From: CAYNST01 sp964399955 | GTDB taxonomy: Bacteria > Pseudomonadota > Gammaproteobacteria > Pseudomonadales > Cellvibrionaceae | Length of the DNA stretch: 53,334 nt | Assembly: GCA_964399955.1 (NCBI GenBank) | Contig: CAYNST010000011.1 | Span: forward strand, 1-53,334 | Direction: 5' to 3' | Shown here: positions 1 to 7,730 of the stretch, piece by piece | Position numbering within the stretch: position 1 is the first letter of the stretch | How the letters are laid out: every line of letters begins with the position of its first letter | The notes under the pieces: generated by a model | Seen by the model: only the letters and a program-made list of their open reading frames with translations | The model's database searches: none | What the model was told of the DNA's origin: nothing | Made by a program: the position numbers and the translations under genes

Positions 1-46
1 GATGAGGAAACGTCAACAGACCCTTGGCTTTTGCTTTTTCCGTCCG

Positions 47-80
47 CCGCCGGAGCCAATCTATTGACTGCCTCCGGCGG
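47..80. repeat. Inverted repeat (hairpin) at the left edge
   Basis: A perfect 9-bp inverted repeat, CCGCCGGAG at 47-55 and CTCCGGCGG at 72-80, flanks a 16-nt loop that itself contains CAAT-CT-ATTG. It has no T-run on the plus strand. It lies just upstream of the sigma-54 element before fleS. It could be the end of an upstream transcription unit (fleQ is the usual upstream neighbour) or an upstream control element. One frame stays open from base 1 to a stop at 112-114, but it shows no recognisable C-terminus, so no gene is called there. Confidence 0.45.
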
Positions 81-119
81 TTGGTCGCCTAAGCAACTGA
101 TTTTTCAGTACTAATTTTA

Positions 120-135
120 TGGCATCCGCTTTGCA
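120..135 (+). promoter_or_regulatory. Sigma-54 promoter for fleSR
   Basis: The sequence TGGCATC-cgct-TTGCA has GG at 121-122 and GC at 133-134, exactly ten bases apart. Both TGGC and TTGC of the RpoN consensus are intact. It sits about 50 bp before the fleS start. In Pseudomonas and Vibrio the fleSR/flrBC operon is transcribed by sigma-54 under FleQ/FlrA, which agrees with this placement. Confidence 0.75.
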
Positions 136-186
136 CTGTGCTGGGCATAGCCCAATCAGCGACGATTTACTGTCGGGAGCCGCATA

Positions 187-1368
187 ATGACCGAAGCTTT
201 GCAGCCTGCACCAGTGCCGCACCAACAGCCCGCCACCCTGCCGGGTCCACCGCCCGCCGAACTGGCTATGCGTACTTTGGCCAATGCTTACCGCATGCTG
301 GAGGCCAAGGTTGCCACGCTGACCCGCGATCTGGACGAAATGGCCGCCAGAAAAGAAGCCGAACTGGAGCAGAAAAACCAGTTGGCCAAGCGGCTGCAGA
401 CCCTGCTGGAGTTTTTGCCCGGCGGCGTCATCGTGTTGGACGAAAAAGGCCTGGTCGTGCAGTCCAACCCCGCCGCCAGAACCATGTTGGAGCACACCCT
501 GGAGGGGCACCGCTGGCGCGATTTGATCAGCTCCTGTTTTGCTCCGCGTAGCGATGATGGGTTGGAAATTTCCACCGTCAGTGGCCATAGAATCAGCCTG
601 GCCACCGCTTCTCTGCAGGAAGAGGGGCAGATCATCCTGCTGACCGACCAGACCGAAACCCGCCATCTGCAGCAGCAGGTTGGCCAATTTCAAAAGCTTT
701 CCGCTCTGGGCAAGATGGTCTCCGCGCTGGCTCACCAGATCCGCACGCCGCTCAGCGCGGCCATACTCTACGCCAACCATCTGCACAAGGACGCATTGGA
801 ACCCGCACAGCGCGGGGAGTTTGCCGCCAAACTGTTGGGACGACTCAAGCATATGGAGCATCAGGTGCGCGACATGCTGCTGTTTGTGCGCAATGAGTTG
901 CCTCTAAACGATGTGATCAGCGTGAACAATCTGGAAGAAGGCCTGCGCGCGGCGATGGAGGTGCCCTTAGCCAATAACAATGCAAACTGCGACTGGCGAG
1001 TCGCCAAGCCCGACTTGCGCATCCGCTGCAACCGGGAAGCCCTCATCAGCGCCATCTTGAACCTGGCCAACAACGCATTGGAGGCCAGCGCTGCGGGGCG
1101 CGTGCGCATGAAGCTGTCCTTGGTGCCCTGTCGCTTGAACAGCAAACCTCTGCTGGCCGTCGCCCTGTTGGATTACGGCAAGGGTATGTCTGCAGAAAAA
1201 CTCAAGCGAACGCAGGAAATGTTCTACACCAATAAGCCGCAGGGTACCGGTTTGGGGCTGGCGGTTGTGCGATCCGTTGCGCGCGCCCACGGCGGCCACT
1301 TTGAACTGCGTTCCAGCCCCGGTCGCGGAACCTGTGCGCTGCTGTTCCTTCCTATTGAACAATTTTGA
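187..1368 (+). CDS. fleS: Flagellar sensor histidine kinase FleS (FlrB)
   Basis: This 393-residue cytoplasmic histidine kinase phosphorylates FleR to switch on middle flagellar genes. It has a coiled-coil N-terminus (about residues 35-75), a PAS-like domain (about 72-160) and a dimerisation/phosphoacceptor helix with His183 in LAHQIRTP. An ATPase domain follows, with the N-box NLANNALEA (292-300), DYGKGM (329-334) and TGLGLAV. No membrane segment is seen, as is normal for FleS. The ATG at 187 has GGGAG about 8 nt upstream. It overlaps the neighbourhood of fleR: the two genes are separated by 14 nt and form one operon driven by the sigma-54 element at 120-135. Confidence 0.93.
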   Translation: MTEALQPAPVPHQQPATLPGPPPAELAMRTLANAYRMLEAKVATLTRDLDEMAARKEAELEQKNQLAKRLQTLLEFLPGGVIVLDEKGLVVQSNPAARTMLEHTLEGHRWRDLISSCFAPRSDDGLEISTVSGHRISLATASLQEEGQIILLTDQTETRHLQQQVGQFQKLSALGKMVSALAHQIRTPLSAAILYANHLHKDALEPAQRGEFAAKLLGRLKHMEHQVRDMLLFVRNELPLNDVISVNNLEEGLRAAMEVPLANNNANCDWRVAKPDLRIRCNREALISAILNLANNALEASAAGRVRMKLSLVPCRLNSKPLLAVALLDYGKGMSAEKLKRTQEMFYTNKPQGTGLGLAVVRSVARAHGGHFELRSSPGRGTCALLFLPIEQF

Positions 1369-1382
1369 CCCGGAGACCACCC

Positions 1383-2837
1383 ATGCTGGTTCAAGCCGCA
1401 GCCAATACTGTCACATCCGAGCAGTCCGTCAGGGTCCTGGTGGTGGAAGACGACCCCAACCTGCGCGAAGCCTTGGTAGATACGCTGCGCCTGGCGGGCT
1501 TCAAAGTGCTGGCCGCAGAGGGGGCCGAACAAGCACTGGAAATGCTGCGCCAAGACTCGGACGTTGCCATGGTGGTATCGGACGTAAACATGGGGGCCAT
1601 GAGCGGCCACCAGTTGTTGGCGCGCCTGCGCACAACCCACCCGCATATACCTGTGCTGCTGATCACCGCCTATGCCAGTATCAGTGACTCTGTGGAGGCC
1701 ATTCGCCAGGGGGCGGTCGATTACCTGGTTAAACCCTTTGAGCCGGACCAACTGATCTCGGCAATACTGCGCTTTGCCGGCGAACGCGTGGCGCAATCGG
1801 AAGAACTCATAGCCGCAGATGATAGCAGCATCCAGTTGTTGCAGTTGGCCCGCCGTGTGGCGCAGTCCGATTCAACAGCGCTTCTGCTGGGCGAATCAGG
1901 CACGGGCAAAGAGGTCCTGGCCCGCTATATTCACAAAACCTCTGACCGTGCGGACGGGCCGTTTGTTGCCATCAACTGCGCGGCTATTCCCGAGAACATG
2001 CTGGAGGCCATGTTGTTTGGCCACGAGAAAGGGGCCTACACCGGCGCGCATACCGGCGCGCCGGGCAAATTCGAGCAGGCCAATGGCGGCACCCTGTTGC
2101 TGGATGAAATCTCAGAGATGGACCTGGGCCTGCAGGCCAAACTGTTGCGGGTGTTGCAGGAGCGAGAAGTGGAACGATTGGGTGGCCGCAGGAGCATCCC
2201 CCTTAATGTGCGGGTCATTGCCACTTCCAACCGAGACATGCGCCGGGAAGTGGGGCTGGGCAGATTCCGCGAGGATCTCTATTTTCGTCTCAGCGTCCTG
2301 CCCTTGCATTGGGCGCCCCTGCGGGATCGCAAAGGTGACATCCTCCCCCTCGCGCTGCAGTTGCTGGCTCGTCACGCCGCCAAGCAGCGCCGTATTGGTG
2401 TGCGCCTGAGCGATGAAGCCAGGCGGGCGCTGGTGGATTACCCCTGGCCGGGCAATGTACGGGAACTGGATAACGTGATGCAGCGCGCACTTATTCTGCA
2501 GCCGGGCGGCATTATTCAGGCCCAGGATCTGGGGCTTCATGCAATGAATCCATTCAGCACTAAACCTTCTCTGTTGGATGACCCGGCTGAACCTCTGGGT
2601 TTTGCGGCAGAAGTGTCAACCCCGGTGGCCGTTGCAGAGGAGGGAGACAACAATGACCTGCTGGGAACGGATCTGCGGCAGAGAGAATTTGAAGTCATTG
2701 CGCAAACCCTGCGACAGGAGCGCGGCAGCAAGAAAAACACCGCGCAGCGCCTGGGCATCAGTCCTCGTACCTTGCGCTACAAGTTGGCCCGCCTGCGTGA
2801 GCAGGGCTATGATCTTGAGCAGCGTGTGCACCCTTAA
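1383..2837 (+). CDS. fleR: Sigma-54-dependent flagellar response regulator FleR (FlrC)
   Basis: FleR activates sigma-54 promoters of hook/basal-body genes when phosphorylated by FleS. The 484-residue protein has a receiver domain with the phosphoacceptor Asp67 (VVSDVNMG) and Lys117. A central AAA+ domain carries Walker A GESGTGKE (170-177), the sigma-54 contact loop GAYTGA (217-222) in place of the usual GAFTGA, and Walker B GGTLLLDEI (235-243). A C-terminal Fis-type helix-turn-helix contains NTAQRLGISPRTLRYKL. A TTG at 1365 also opens the frame, but the ATG at 1383 has GGAG at 1371-1374 with ideal spacing. The GAYTGA variant is seen in functional activators of this class. Confidence 0.93.
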   Translation: MLVQAAANTVTSEQSVRVLVVEDDPNLREALVDTLRLAGFKVLAAEGAEQALEMLRQDSDVAMVVSDVNMGAMSGHQLLARLRTTHPHIPVLLITAYASISDSVEAIRQGAVDYLVKPFEPDQLISAILRFAGERVAQSEELIAADDSSIQLLQLARRVAQSDSTALLLGESGTGKEVLARYIHKTSDRADGPFVAINCAAIPENMLEAMLFGHEKGAYTGAHTGAPGKFEQANGGTLLLDEISEMDLGLQAKLLRVLQEREVERLGGRRSIPLNVRVIATSNRDMRREVGLGRFREDLYFRLSVLPLHWAPLRDRKGDILPLALQLLARHAAKQRRIGVRLSDEARRALVDYPWPGNVRELDNVMQRALILQPGGIIQAQDLGLHAMNPFSTKPSLLDDPAEPLGFAAEVSTPVAVAEEGDNNDLLGTDLRQREFEVIAQTLRQERGSKKNTAQRLGISPRTLRYKLARLREQGYDLEQRVHP

Positions 2838-3179
2838 CCCGGTCGCCCGCGCCGCCACCCTTCAGCCGTTCACCCACTTCCGGTCACTGCGTCATCCGGC
2901 GGTAATAGTTTGAGTTGAAAATAAATTGCTCAGCGCATTACCCGGACAGCGGTAGTTAGAAGAATGCCGCTTGTAACTTAATGGACGGATGCCTGCAAGA
3001 GTAATAGAAAACAGTTCTTAAAAACCCCGTAACCGCTGCAAAAACCCCTTTTTATTTTTTCAAACCGGCGGCATACTCGCCCGTAAAATACAGTGGGTGG
3101 CGGCAATTCTGCTACTCTTTAAAGTGCAGTTCCAAGTTCATATTGTCGAGTTTATTTCATTGCTATTGGAGTAATAGAT
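2838..3179 (+). other. 342-nt intergenic region between fleR and the 59-aa gene
   Basis: No gene is seen. The region is AT-rich near 3000-3060. It contains the 9-bp direct repeat AAAAACCCC at 3020-3028 and 3040-3048, exactly 20 bp (two helical turns) apart, followed by a T-rich tract. A sigma-54-like element lies about 50 bp further on at 3098-3113. No convincing intrinsic terminator follows fleR. Confidence 0.5.
3098..3113 (+). promoter_or_regulatory. Candidate sigma-54 promoter before the 59-aa gene
   Basis: TGGCGGC-aatt-CTGCT has GG at 3099-3100 and GC at 3111-3112 with the required ten bases between. TGGC is intact and the -12 box matches four of five positions. The spacing to the ATG at 3180 is about 67 nt. 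It is weaker than the fleS, fliK or fliL elements. Confidence 0.4.
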
Positions 3180-3359
3180 ATGGGCGTAGAGGTTCTTGAT
3201 ACAACCCTTGAAGCAAGCGACCTGACAGTTGAAGAGCTTTTTGACGATGGCGGCGCCAAGGCGGGCAAACTGAATGTTGATGCGCGCCGTCGCCTGGAAG
3301 ATAAACTCGAAGATTTGCGCCTGCAGCGAGAGTTGCGCGAATACGATTTTGACGCCTAG
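3180..3359 (+). CDS. 59-residue acidic helical protein, PA3496-like family
   Basis: This small gene encodes 59 residues. The N-terminal half is acidic (LTVEELFDDGG). The C-terminal half is a highly charged helix containing DARRRLEDKLEDLRLQRELR, ending in EYDFDA. The arginine/glutamate-rich helix resembles the small Pseudomonas PA3496 family (named a putative envelope integrity protein in databases), from memory of the family only. There is no signal peptide or membrane segment. GGAG at 3168-3171 lies 8 nt before the ATG, so translation is well supported. It sits alone between fleR and fliE with its own sigma-54-like element. Its role is unknown; a small regulator or adaptor in the flagellar programme is possible. 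Confidence 0.75.
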   Translation: MGVEVLDTTLEASDLTVEELFDDGGAKAGKLNVDARRRLEDKLEDLRLQRELREYDFDA

Positions 3360-3686
3360 TTTGCTCTAGCGCCTCGACTGATCCCAGCTTGCTGCGTCCG
3401 ACGATTCGGCCGCAGCATTCTCTAATGCAGTACGGTCGCCGTGCGCCGCCTGTTCAGCTAGTTGCGGCTCCGGTGTCACTGCCGGTTAATCCGCAAAGAC
3501 TGTGCGGCCCCATCCGATCCTGCCAACACCTCCGTTTTTCATCCCGCCCGCATTTGCCAGTGCTGCACTCTTGCTTGGCCCGTTTTGTGCTCTTCCCATG
3601 GTGAAGCGGTGAATTCTGCCGCGTTCGACAAGTTTTTGGCGGTTGTACCTCAGGGGCCAGCCGCTTCAAGTCTAAGGGTGAAGGCC
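3360..3686 (+). other. 327-nt intergenic region before fliE
   Basis: No gene is supported here. An open frame joins in frame to fliE from 3462, but it lacks FliE-like sequence before 3687. The only clear signal is the sigma-54 promoter at 3576-3591. The stretch upstream of it would hold activator sites, but I could not recognise one. Confidence 0.6.
3576..3591 (+). promoter_or_regulatory. Sigma-54 promoter for the fliE operon
   Basis: TGGCCCG-tttt-GTGCT has GG at 3577-3578 and GC at 3589-3590, ten bases apart. It matches the RpoN consensus at all but two core positions. It lies about 96 nt before the fliE ATG and would drive fliEFGHIJ. Class III/II fliE operons of Pseudomonas and Vibrio are sigma-54 dependent. 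Confidence 0.65.
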
Positions 3687-4043
3687 ATGACCGACCGAGT
3701 GGATATCAACCGTCTTCTCAATGAAATGCGCTCTCTCAAGGCTCAGAGTCAGGCCTTTGGTGGCGTTCGCCCGGTTGGCCGCGAACTGGAGGGCGTGGCA
3801 GCCCCGGGTAAGGCCAACGGCCCCGCCTTTGGCGACCTGTTCAGCCAGGCCATCAACAAAGTCAATGAAGTGCAGAAGTCTTCCAGCAATCTGGCGCAAG
3901 CCTACATGCAGGGGCAACCGGGCATAGATGTCACCGATGTGATGATAGCGTCGCAAAAATCATCAGTAGCTTTCCAGGCGACCACACAGGTACGCAACAA
4001 GCTGGTGGAAGCCTACAAAGACATCATGAACATGCCTCTTTAG
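3687..4043 (+). CDS. fliE: Flagellar hook-basal body protein FliE
   Basis: FliE is the adaptor between the MS ring and the rod and is itself exported by the type III apparatus. The 118-residue product ends with the family signature around VTDVMIASQKSSVAFQATTQ and VRNKLVEAYKDIMNMPL, which forms the rod-like helix. The open frame extends upstream, but the N-terminus MTDRVDINRLLNEMRSL from the ATG at 3687 matches normal FliE length (about 105-118 residues). AAGGG precedes it at 3674-3678. A GTG at 3678 is an alternative start. It is the first gene of the fliEFGHIJ operon. Confidence 0.92.
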   Translation: MTDRVDINRLLNEMRSLKAQSQAFGGVRPVGRELEGVAAPGKANGPAFGDLFSQAINKVNEVQKSSSNLAQAYMQGQPGIDVTDVMIASQKSSVAFQATTQVRNKLVEAYKDIMNMPL

Positions 4044-4099
4044 CGCCGGTCGTTTTTTTGACGCGGTCAAGCTGTATTCGCAATCACTGACGGTATCTC

Positions 4100-5791
4100 A
4101 TGGCAAGCAGCGAATTAACCGATAACCCTGACACGGGCAAAGCCCGTAGCGGCACGGACTTTATCGAAGGGTTCAGCAATCTGAACCTGGTCCGCCAAGT
4201 GGGGCTGATGATTGGTCTGGCAGCCAGTGTCGCCATTGGGTTTTGGGTAGTGCTCTGGTCACAGGAAACGGACTATCGCCCGCTCTATGGCAGCCTGGAC
4301 CGCCTGGACTCGTCACAGGTCAGTCAAATTCTGGACTTCAACGATATTCGCTACAAGGTGGACACCTCCACCGGCGCATTGCTGGTGGCGGCAGACGACG
4401 TTCACAAGGCGCGGCTGAAGCTGGCCGAAGTGGGTATCCCGGGCAACGCCTCGGCAGGCTTCGAGCTGCTGGACAAAGAGCAGCCGCTGGGCACCAGTCA
4501 GTTCATGGAAACCACGCGCTATCGCCGCGGTTTGGAGGGCGAGTTGGCGCGAACCATCACCAGCATCCACTCAGTGCGCGCAGCGCGCGTGCACCTGGCC
4601 ATTCCCAAGGCATCGGTATTTGTGCGCGACGGGCGGGAACCCAGCGCGTCTGTGTTCCTGGAGCTGTTTCCCGGGCGGGTGCTGGAGCCACATCAGAAGA
4701 AGGGAATAGCCAACCTGATTGCATCCAGCATCCCCGAGCTGAAAGCCGAAAACGTGACGCTGGTTGATCAGCGCGGTGCACTGATTTCCGCCGGTGACGA
4801 AGACGACCGTTTGATGGTGGCCGCCCGTCATCTTGAGTATACGCGCAAGGTTGAGGGCGACATCATAGCCCGGGTCAGACGGCTTCTCGGCTCAGTCGTT
4901 GGTGAAGACAATCTGAAAGCCGAAGTCAGTGCAGACATTGACTTCACGGAAATGGAGGAAGCGGCAGAGTCCTTCAATCCGGACCTGCCGGCGCTGCGCA
5001 GTGAGTCCACCGTGGACGAGCAACGCTCCGGCAGAGATTTGGCTGCGGGGATTCCCGGCGCACTGAGCAATCAACCCCCCGAAGACGGCCGGGCCCCGGA
5101 AGTGGCGGGCGACGAAGGCGCCGGAGCCGCTGCCCGGGGACCCGCCAATAGCCGCAGCCAAGCGGTGCGCAACTACGAGTTGGACCGCACCGTGAGCTTT
5201 ACTCGCCATCAGAAGGGGCGCCTCAAGCGCTTGTCGGTGGCGGTGGTGGTGGACGATAAACTCACCCGTGATGCCGAGGGCAATACCGTGCGTGTGCCCT
5301 GGACAGATCAGGAACTCGAACGGCTGGCTATACTGGTTCGGGACGCTGTGGGTTTTTCCGCCGCGCGCGGTGACAGTGTCAACGTGTTGAATGAGCCCTT
5401 CATGGCCAGGCCCGAGACCGTCGATCTACCGGACTTGCCATGGTGGCAAGTGGAAGAGTACCGCTCCTGGCTGAAGCAGGGTGCTGGCCTGCTGTTCATC
5501 ATTATTCTGGTCTTGGGCCTGCTGCGCCCGGTGATGAAAGGCCTGACCACGGCCGGTGTGCGCGCCAGATCGGACGAAGAAGCACGTGAACTGGCGGCCT
5601 TGCAAGCGGCGGGTGCCGGGGGTTACGACTCTCTGTCCGATGAAACCGTGACCCTTACCGGCGGTGATTCTTTGGCGTTGCCCAGCCCCGAGCAGGGTTA
5701 CGAGCAGCAGTTGAATGCGGTCAAGGGCCTGGTGGCCGAAGATGCGGGCCGAGTGGCCCAGGTAATCAAACGTTGGATAAATGAAGAATGA
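4100..5791 (+). CDS. fliF: Flagellar MS-ring protein FliF
   Basis: FliF forms the membrane-embedded MS ring on which the rotor and export gate are built. The 563-residue protein has a first membrane span at about residues 34-53 (VGLMIGLAASVAIGFWV). Periplasmic ring-building motifs follow, including the YscJ/FliF-type segment with QFMETTRYRRGLEGELARTI. The second span lies at about 457-476 (GAGLLFIIILVLGLL). The cytoplasmic C-terminal tail ends in RVAQVIKRWINEE, the FliG-binding helix. Length is close to the usual 560-600. It overlaps fliG by 4 nt (ATGA), implying translational coupling. Confidence 0.95.
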   Translation: MASSELTDNPDTGKARSGTDFIEGFSNLNLVRQVGLMIGLAASVAIGFWVVLWSQETDYRPLYGSLDRLDSSQVSQILDFNDIRYKVDTSTGALLVAADDVHKARLKLAEVGIPGNASAGFELLDKEQPLGTSQFMETTRYRRGLEGELARTITSIHSVRAARVHLAIPKASVFVRDGREPSASVFLELFPGRVLEPHQKKGIANLIASSIPELKAENVTLVDQRGALISAGDEDDRLMVAARHLEYTRKVEGDIIARVRRLLGSVVGEDNLKAEVSADIDFTEMEEAAESFNPDLPALRSESTVDEQRSGRDLAAGIPGALSNQPPEDGRAPEVAGDEGAGAAARGPANSRSQAVRNYELDRTVSFTRHQKGRLKRLSVAVVVDDKLTRDAEGNTVRVPWTDQELERLAILVRDAVGFSAARGDSVNVLNEPFMARPETVDLPDLPWWQVEEYRSWLKQGAGLLFIIILVLGLLRPVMKGLTTAGVRARSDEEARELAALQAAGAGGYDSLSDETVTLTGGDSLALPSPEQGYEQQLNAVKGLVAEDAGRVAQVIKRWINEE

Positions 5792-6834
5792 GCAAAAAAG
5801 CTGCTGAGGCCCCGCCCGAGCAACCCCCGGCCAAGCCGACCGTCAAACTGTCGCGCCTGGATCAGGCCGCCATTCTTTTGCTCAGCCTGGGTGAGTCATC
5901 GGCCGCACAGGTTTTGAAACACATGGGCCCGAAAGAGGTTCAGCGGCTGGGAACCGCCATGTCGCAATTGAAGAACGTGCAGCAGCATGAAGTGGAGGTG
6001 GTGCTGGCGAACTTCCTTGACGAGGTGCGCACGCAGACCGGCCTGGGGCTGGGCTCGGATGCCTATATCCGCAAAATGCTGGTGTCCGCCGTGGGCGAAG
6101 ACAAGGCCAGCGGGTTGATTGACCGCATCCTGATGGGCGGCAATACCACTGGCCTGGATACCCTCAAGTGGATGGACGCGCGCTCCATCGCCGATGTTAT
6201 CCGCAACGAACACCCGCAGATTCAGGCGATTGTGCTTGCCTATCTGGACGCCGACCAGTCGGCGGAGGTTTTGAGCTATTTTTCGGAGAAGGTACGCCTG
6301 GATGTGATCATGCGGGTGGCTTCTCTGGATACGGTGCAACCCAGCGCGCTGCAAGAGCTCAACAGCATTCTCGAAAAACAATTCTCGGGCACTTCCGGCT
6401 CCAAAACCAAGCAGATGGGCGGTTACAAGACAGCGGCAGAAATCATGAACAACTTGGACAGCAGCGTCGAGAGCGACCTGATGGAATCCATCAAGGAGCT
6501 GGACGAAGACATGGGGCTGCAGATCTCCGACCTGATGTTTGTCTTCGACAACCTCAAGGATGTGGACGACCGCGGAATACAGTCGCTGTTGAGAGAGATC
6601 TCTTCCGACGTGCTGATAACCGCGCTGAAGGGCGCCGACGAAGAACTCAAAGAAAAAATCTTCAAGAACATGTCCAAGCGGGCCGGCGAATTGCTGCGCG
6701 ACGATCTGGAAGCCCGCGGGCCGGTGCGTATCTCAGAGGTTGAGGCGGCCCAAAAGGAGATTCTTACCATTGCCCGTCGCATGGCGGATGCAGGTGAGAT
6801 TATGTTGGGCAGCAGCGGCGAGGCGATGGTGTAG
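5788..6834 (+). CDS. fliG: Flagellar rotor switch protein FliG
   Basis: FliG is the rotor protein of the C ring. It binds FliF, FliM and the stator and converts ion flow into torque. The 348-residue product shows the N-terminal FliF-binding domain (LDQAAILLLSLGE) and the middle-domain EHPQ motif (NEHPQIQAIVLAYL). The C-terminal torque helix carries the charged pattern seen around DLMFVFDNLKDVDDRGIQ and MSKRAGELLRDDLEARGPV. Length is slightly above the usual 330-340. The ATG overlaps the fliF stop, and fliH follows after 5 nt. Confidence 0.96.
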   Translation: MSKKAAEAPPEQPPAKPTVKLSRLDQAAILLLSLGESSAAQVLKHMGPKEVQRLGTAMSQLKNVQQHEVEVVLANFLDEVRTQTGLGLGSDAYIRKMLVSAVGEDKASGLIDRILMGGNTTGLDTLKWMDARSIADVIRNEHPQIQAIVLAYLDADQSAEVLSYFSEKVRLDVIMRVASLDTVQPSALQELNSILEKQFSGTSGSKTKQMGGYKTAAEIMNNLDSSVESDLMESIKELDEDMGLQISDLMFVFDNLKDVDDRGIQSLLREISSDVLITALKGADEELKEKIFKNMSKRAGELLRDDLEARGPVRISEVEAAQKEILTIARRMADAGEIMLGSSGEAMV

Positions 6835-6839
6835 CCACT

Positions 6840-7730
6840 ATGAGCGATACTAAAAACCTGGCCAACCGCATCCCCTTTGAATCCATAGAAACGCTGCACA
6901 ACTGGTCACTGCCAAGTCTCGGCGACGATATTCAACCTGTCCCTTCTGCGCAGCGGCAGGCCCGCCGGCAGCAGGAGCTGGATGACTGCGGCGTGATGGA
7001 GGACGTCAGCGAAACCGTCACCGTCAGACCCCTCACCGCAGAGCAACTGCAGGAGATTACCGAAGCCGCCGAGCGCGAAGGTCGTGAACACGGTTATCAG
7101 GAGGGCCTGCAACAAGGTTTGCAGGCGGGCGAAAAACAGGGCTTGAAAATAGGCGAACAGAAGGCTTACACCGAGTTTCAACAGCAGTGGCTGGACGAGA
7201 GCCAGCGTCTGCAGCGCATCACCGAGCAGCTGATGGTGCCGCTTGCGAGTCAAGAGGCCGCACTGGAAAACCTGCTGGTGGAGATGGCACTCAAATTTGC
7301 CGAACATTTGCTGCAAAAAGCGCTGGATGCCGACCCCCAGGCACTTTACGGGTTGGTCGCCCGCGCTGTCAGCGGCCTGCCCGCCGGCAACAAGAACCTG
7401 CGAATCTACTTGAACCCCGATGACCTGGCTCTGCTGCAGCGCGCCAGTAACCCACTTCCGGAGGCTTGGCGCCTGGCGGCCGACGGCAATTTGTCCCGCG
7501 GCGGCTGTCGGGTGGAAACCCAGAACAGTCTGGTGGATTATTCGGTGGAGAAGCGCTTGAGCGAACTGTTCGAACAGATCAACGCAGTGGGTGAGCCGGC
7601 CGAAGAATCATTTGTGCCGCCGGCGGACCATCGGCCTCAGGCGGGCCCGGTGCCAGCCGATCTCAGCGGGCTGGGGGAGAGCGAGCCAGACCAACAGCAT
7701 TTGCACGACAGCGGAGGTCCGCAAACATGA
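6840..7730 (+). CDS. fliH: Flagellar export ATPase regulator FliH
   Basis: FliH is the stalk-like regulator that holds the FliI ATPase at the C ring. The 296-residue protein has a variable N-terminus and then a glycine-spaced helix with GYQEGLQQGLQAGEKQG (about residues 80-100), the GxxxG repeat typical of FliH. The C-terminal domain (about 135-245) contains ENLLVEMALKFAEHLLQKAL and RGGCRVETQNSLVDYSVEKR. The tail after about 250 is proline-rich. The gene overlaps fliI by 4 nt (ATGA). Confidence 0.93.
   Translation: MSDTKNLANRIPFESIETLHNWSLPSLGDDIQPVPSAQRQARRQQELDDCGVMEDVSETVTVRPLTAEQLQEITEAAEREGREHGYQEGLQQGLQAGEKQGLKIGEQKAYTEFQQQWLDESQRLQRITEQLMVPLASQEAALENLLVEMALKFAEHLLQKALDADPQALYGLVARAVSGLPAGNKNLRIYLNPDDLALLQRASNPLPEAWRLAADGNLSRGGCRVETQNSLVDYSVEKRLSELFEQINAVGEPAEESFVPPADHRPQAGPVPADLSGLGESEPDQQHLHDSGGPQT

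Noticed and set aside
1..114. C-terminal end of fleQ
   Set aside because: An open frame ends at 114, but its sequence lacks the Fis-type helix-turn-helix expected at or near the FleQ C-terminus, so it could not be supported.
61..861. 266-residue antisense open frame opposite fleS
   Set aside because: It is a shadow of fleS on the other strand, with low-complexity Gln/Gly sequence, no domain and no ribosome binding site. Similar antisense frames opposite rpsA, gyrA, flhF, flhA and cheA were rejected for the same reason.
3462..3686. 75-residue N-terminal extension of fliE
   Set aside because: It would span the sigma-54 promoter, and the sequence is not FliE-like. The start at 3687 gives the normal length.
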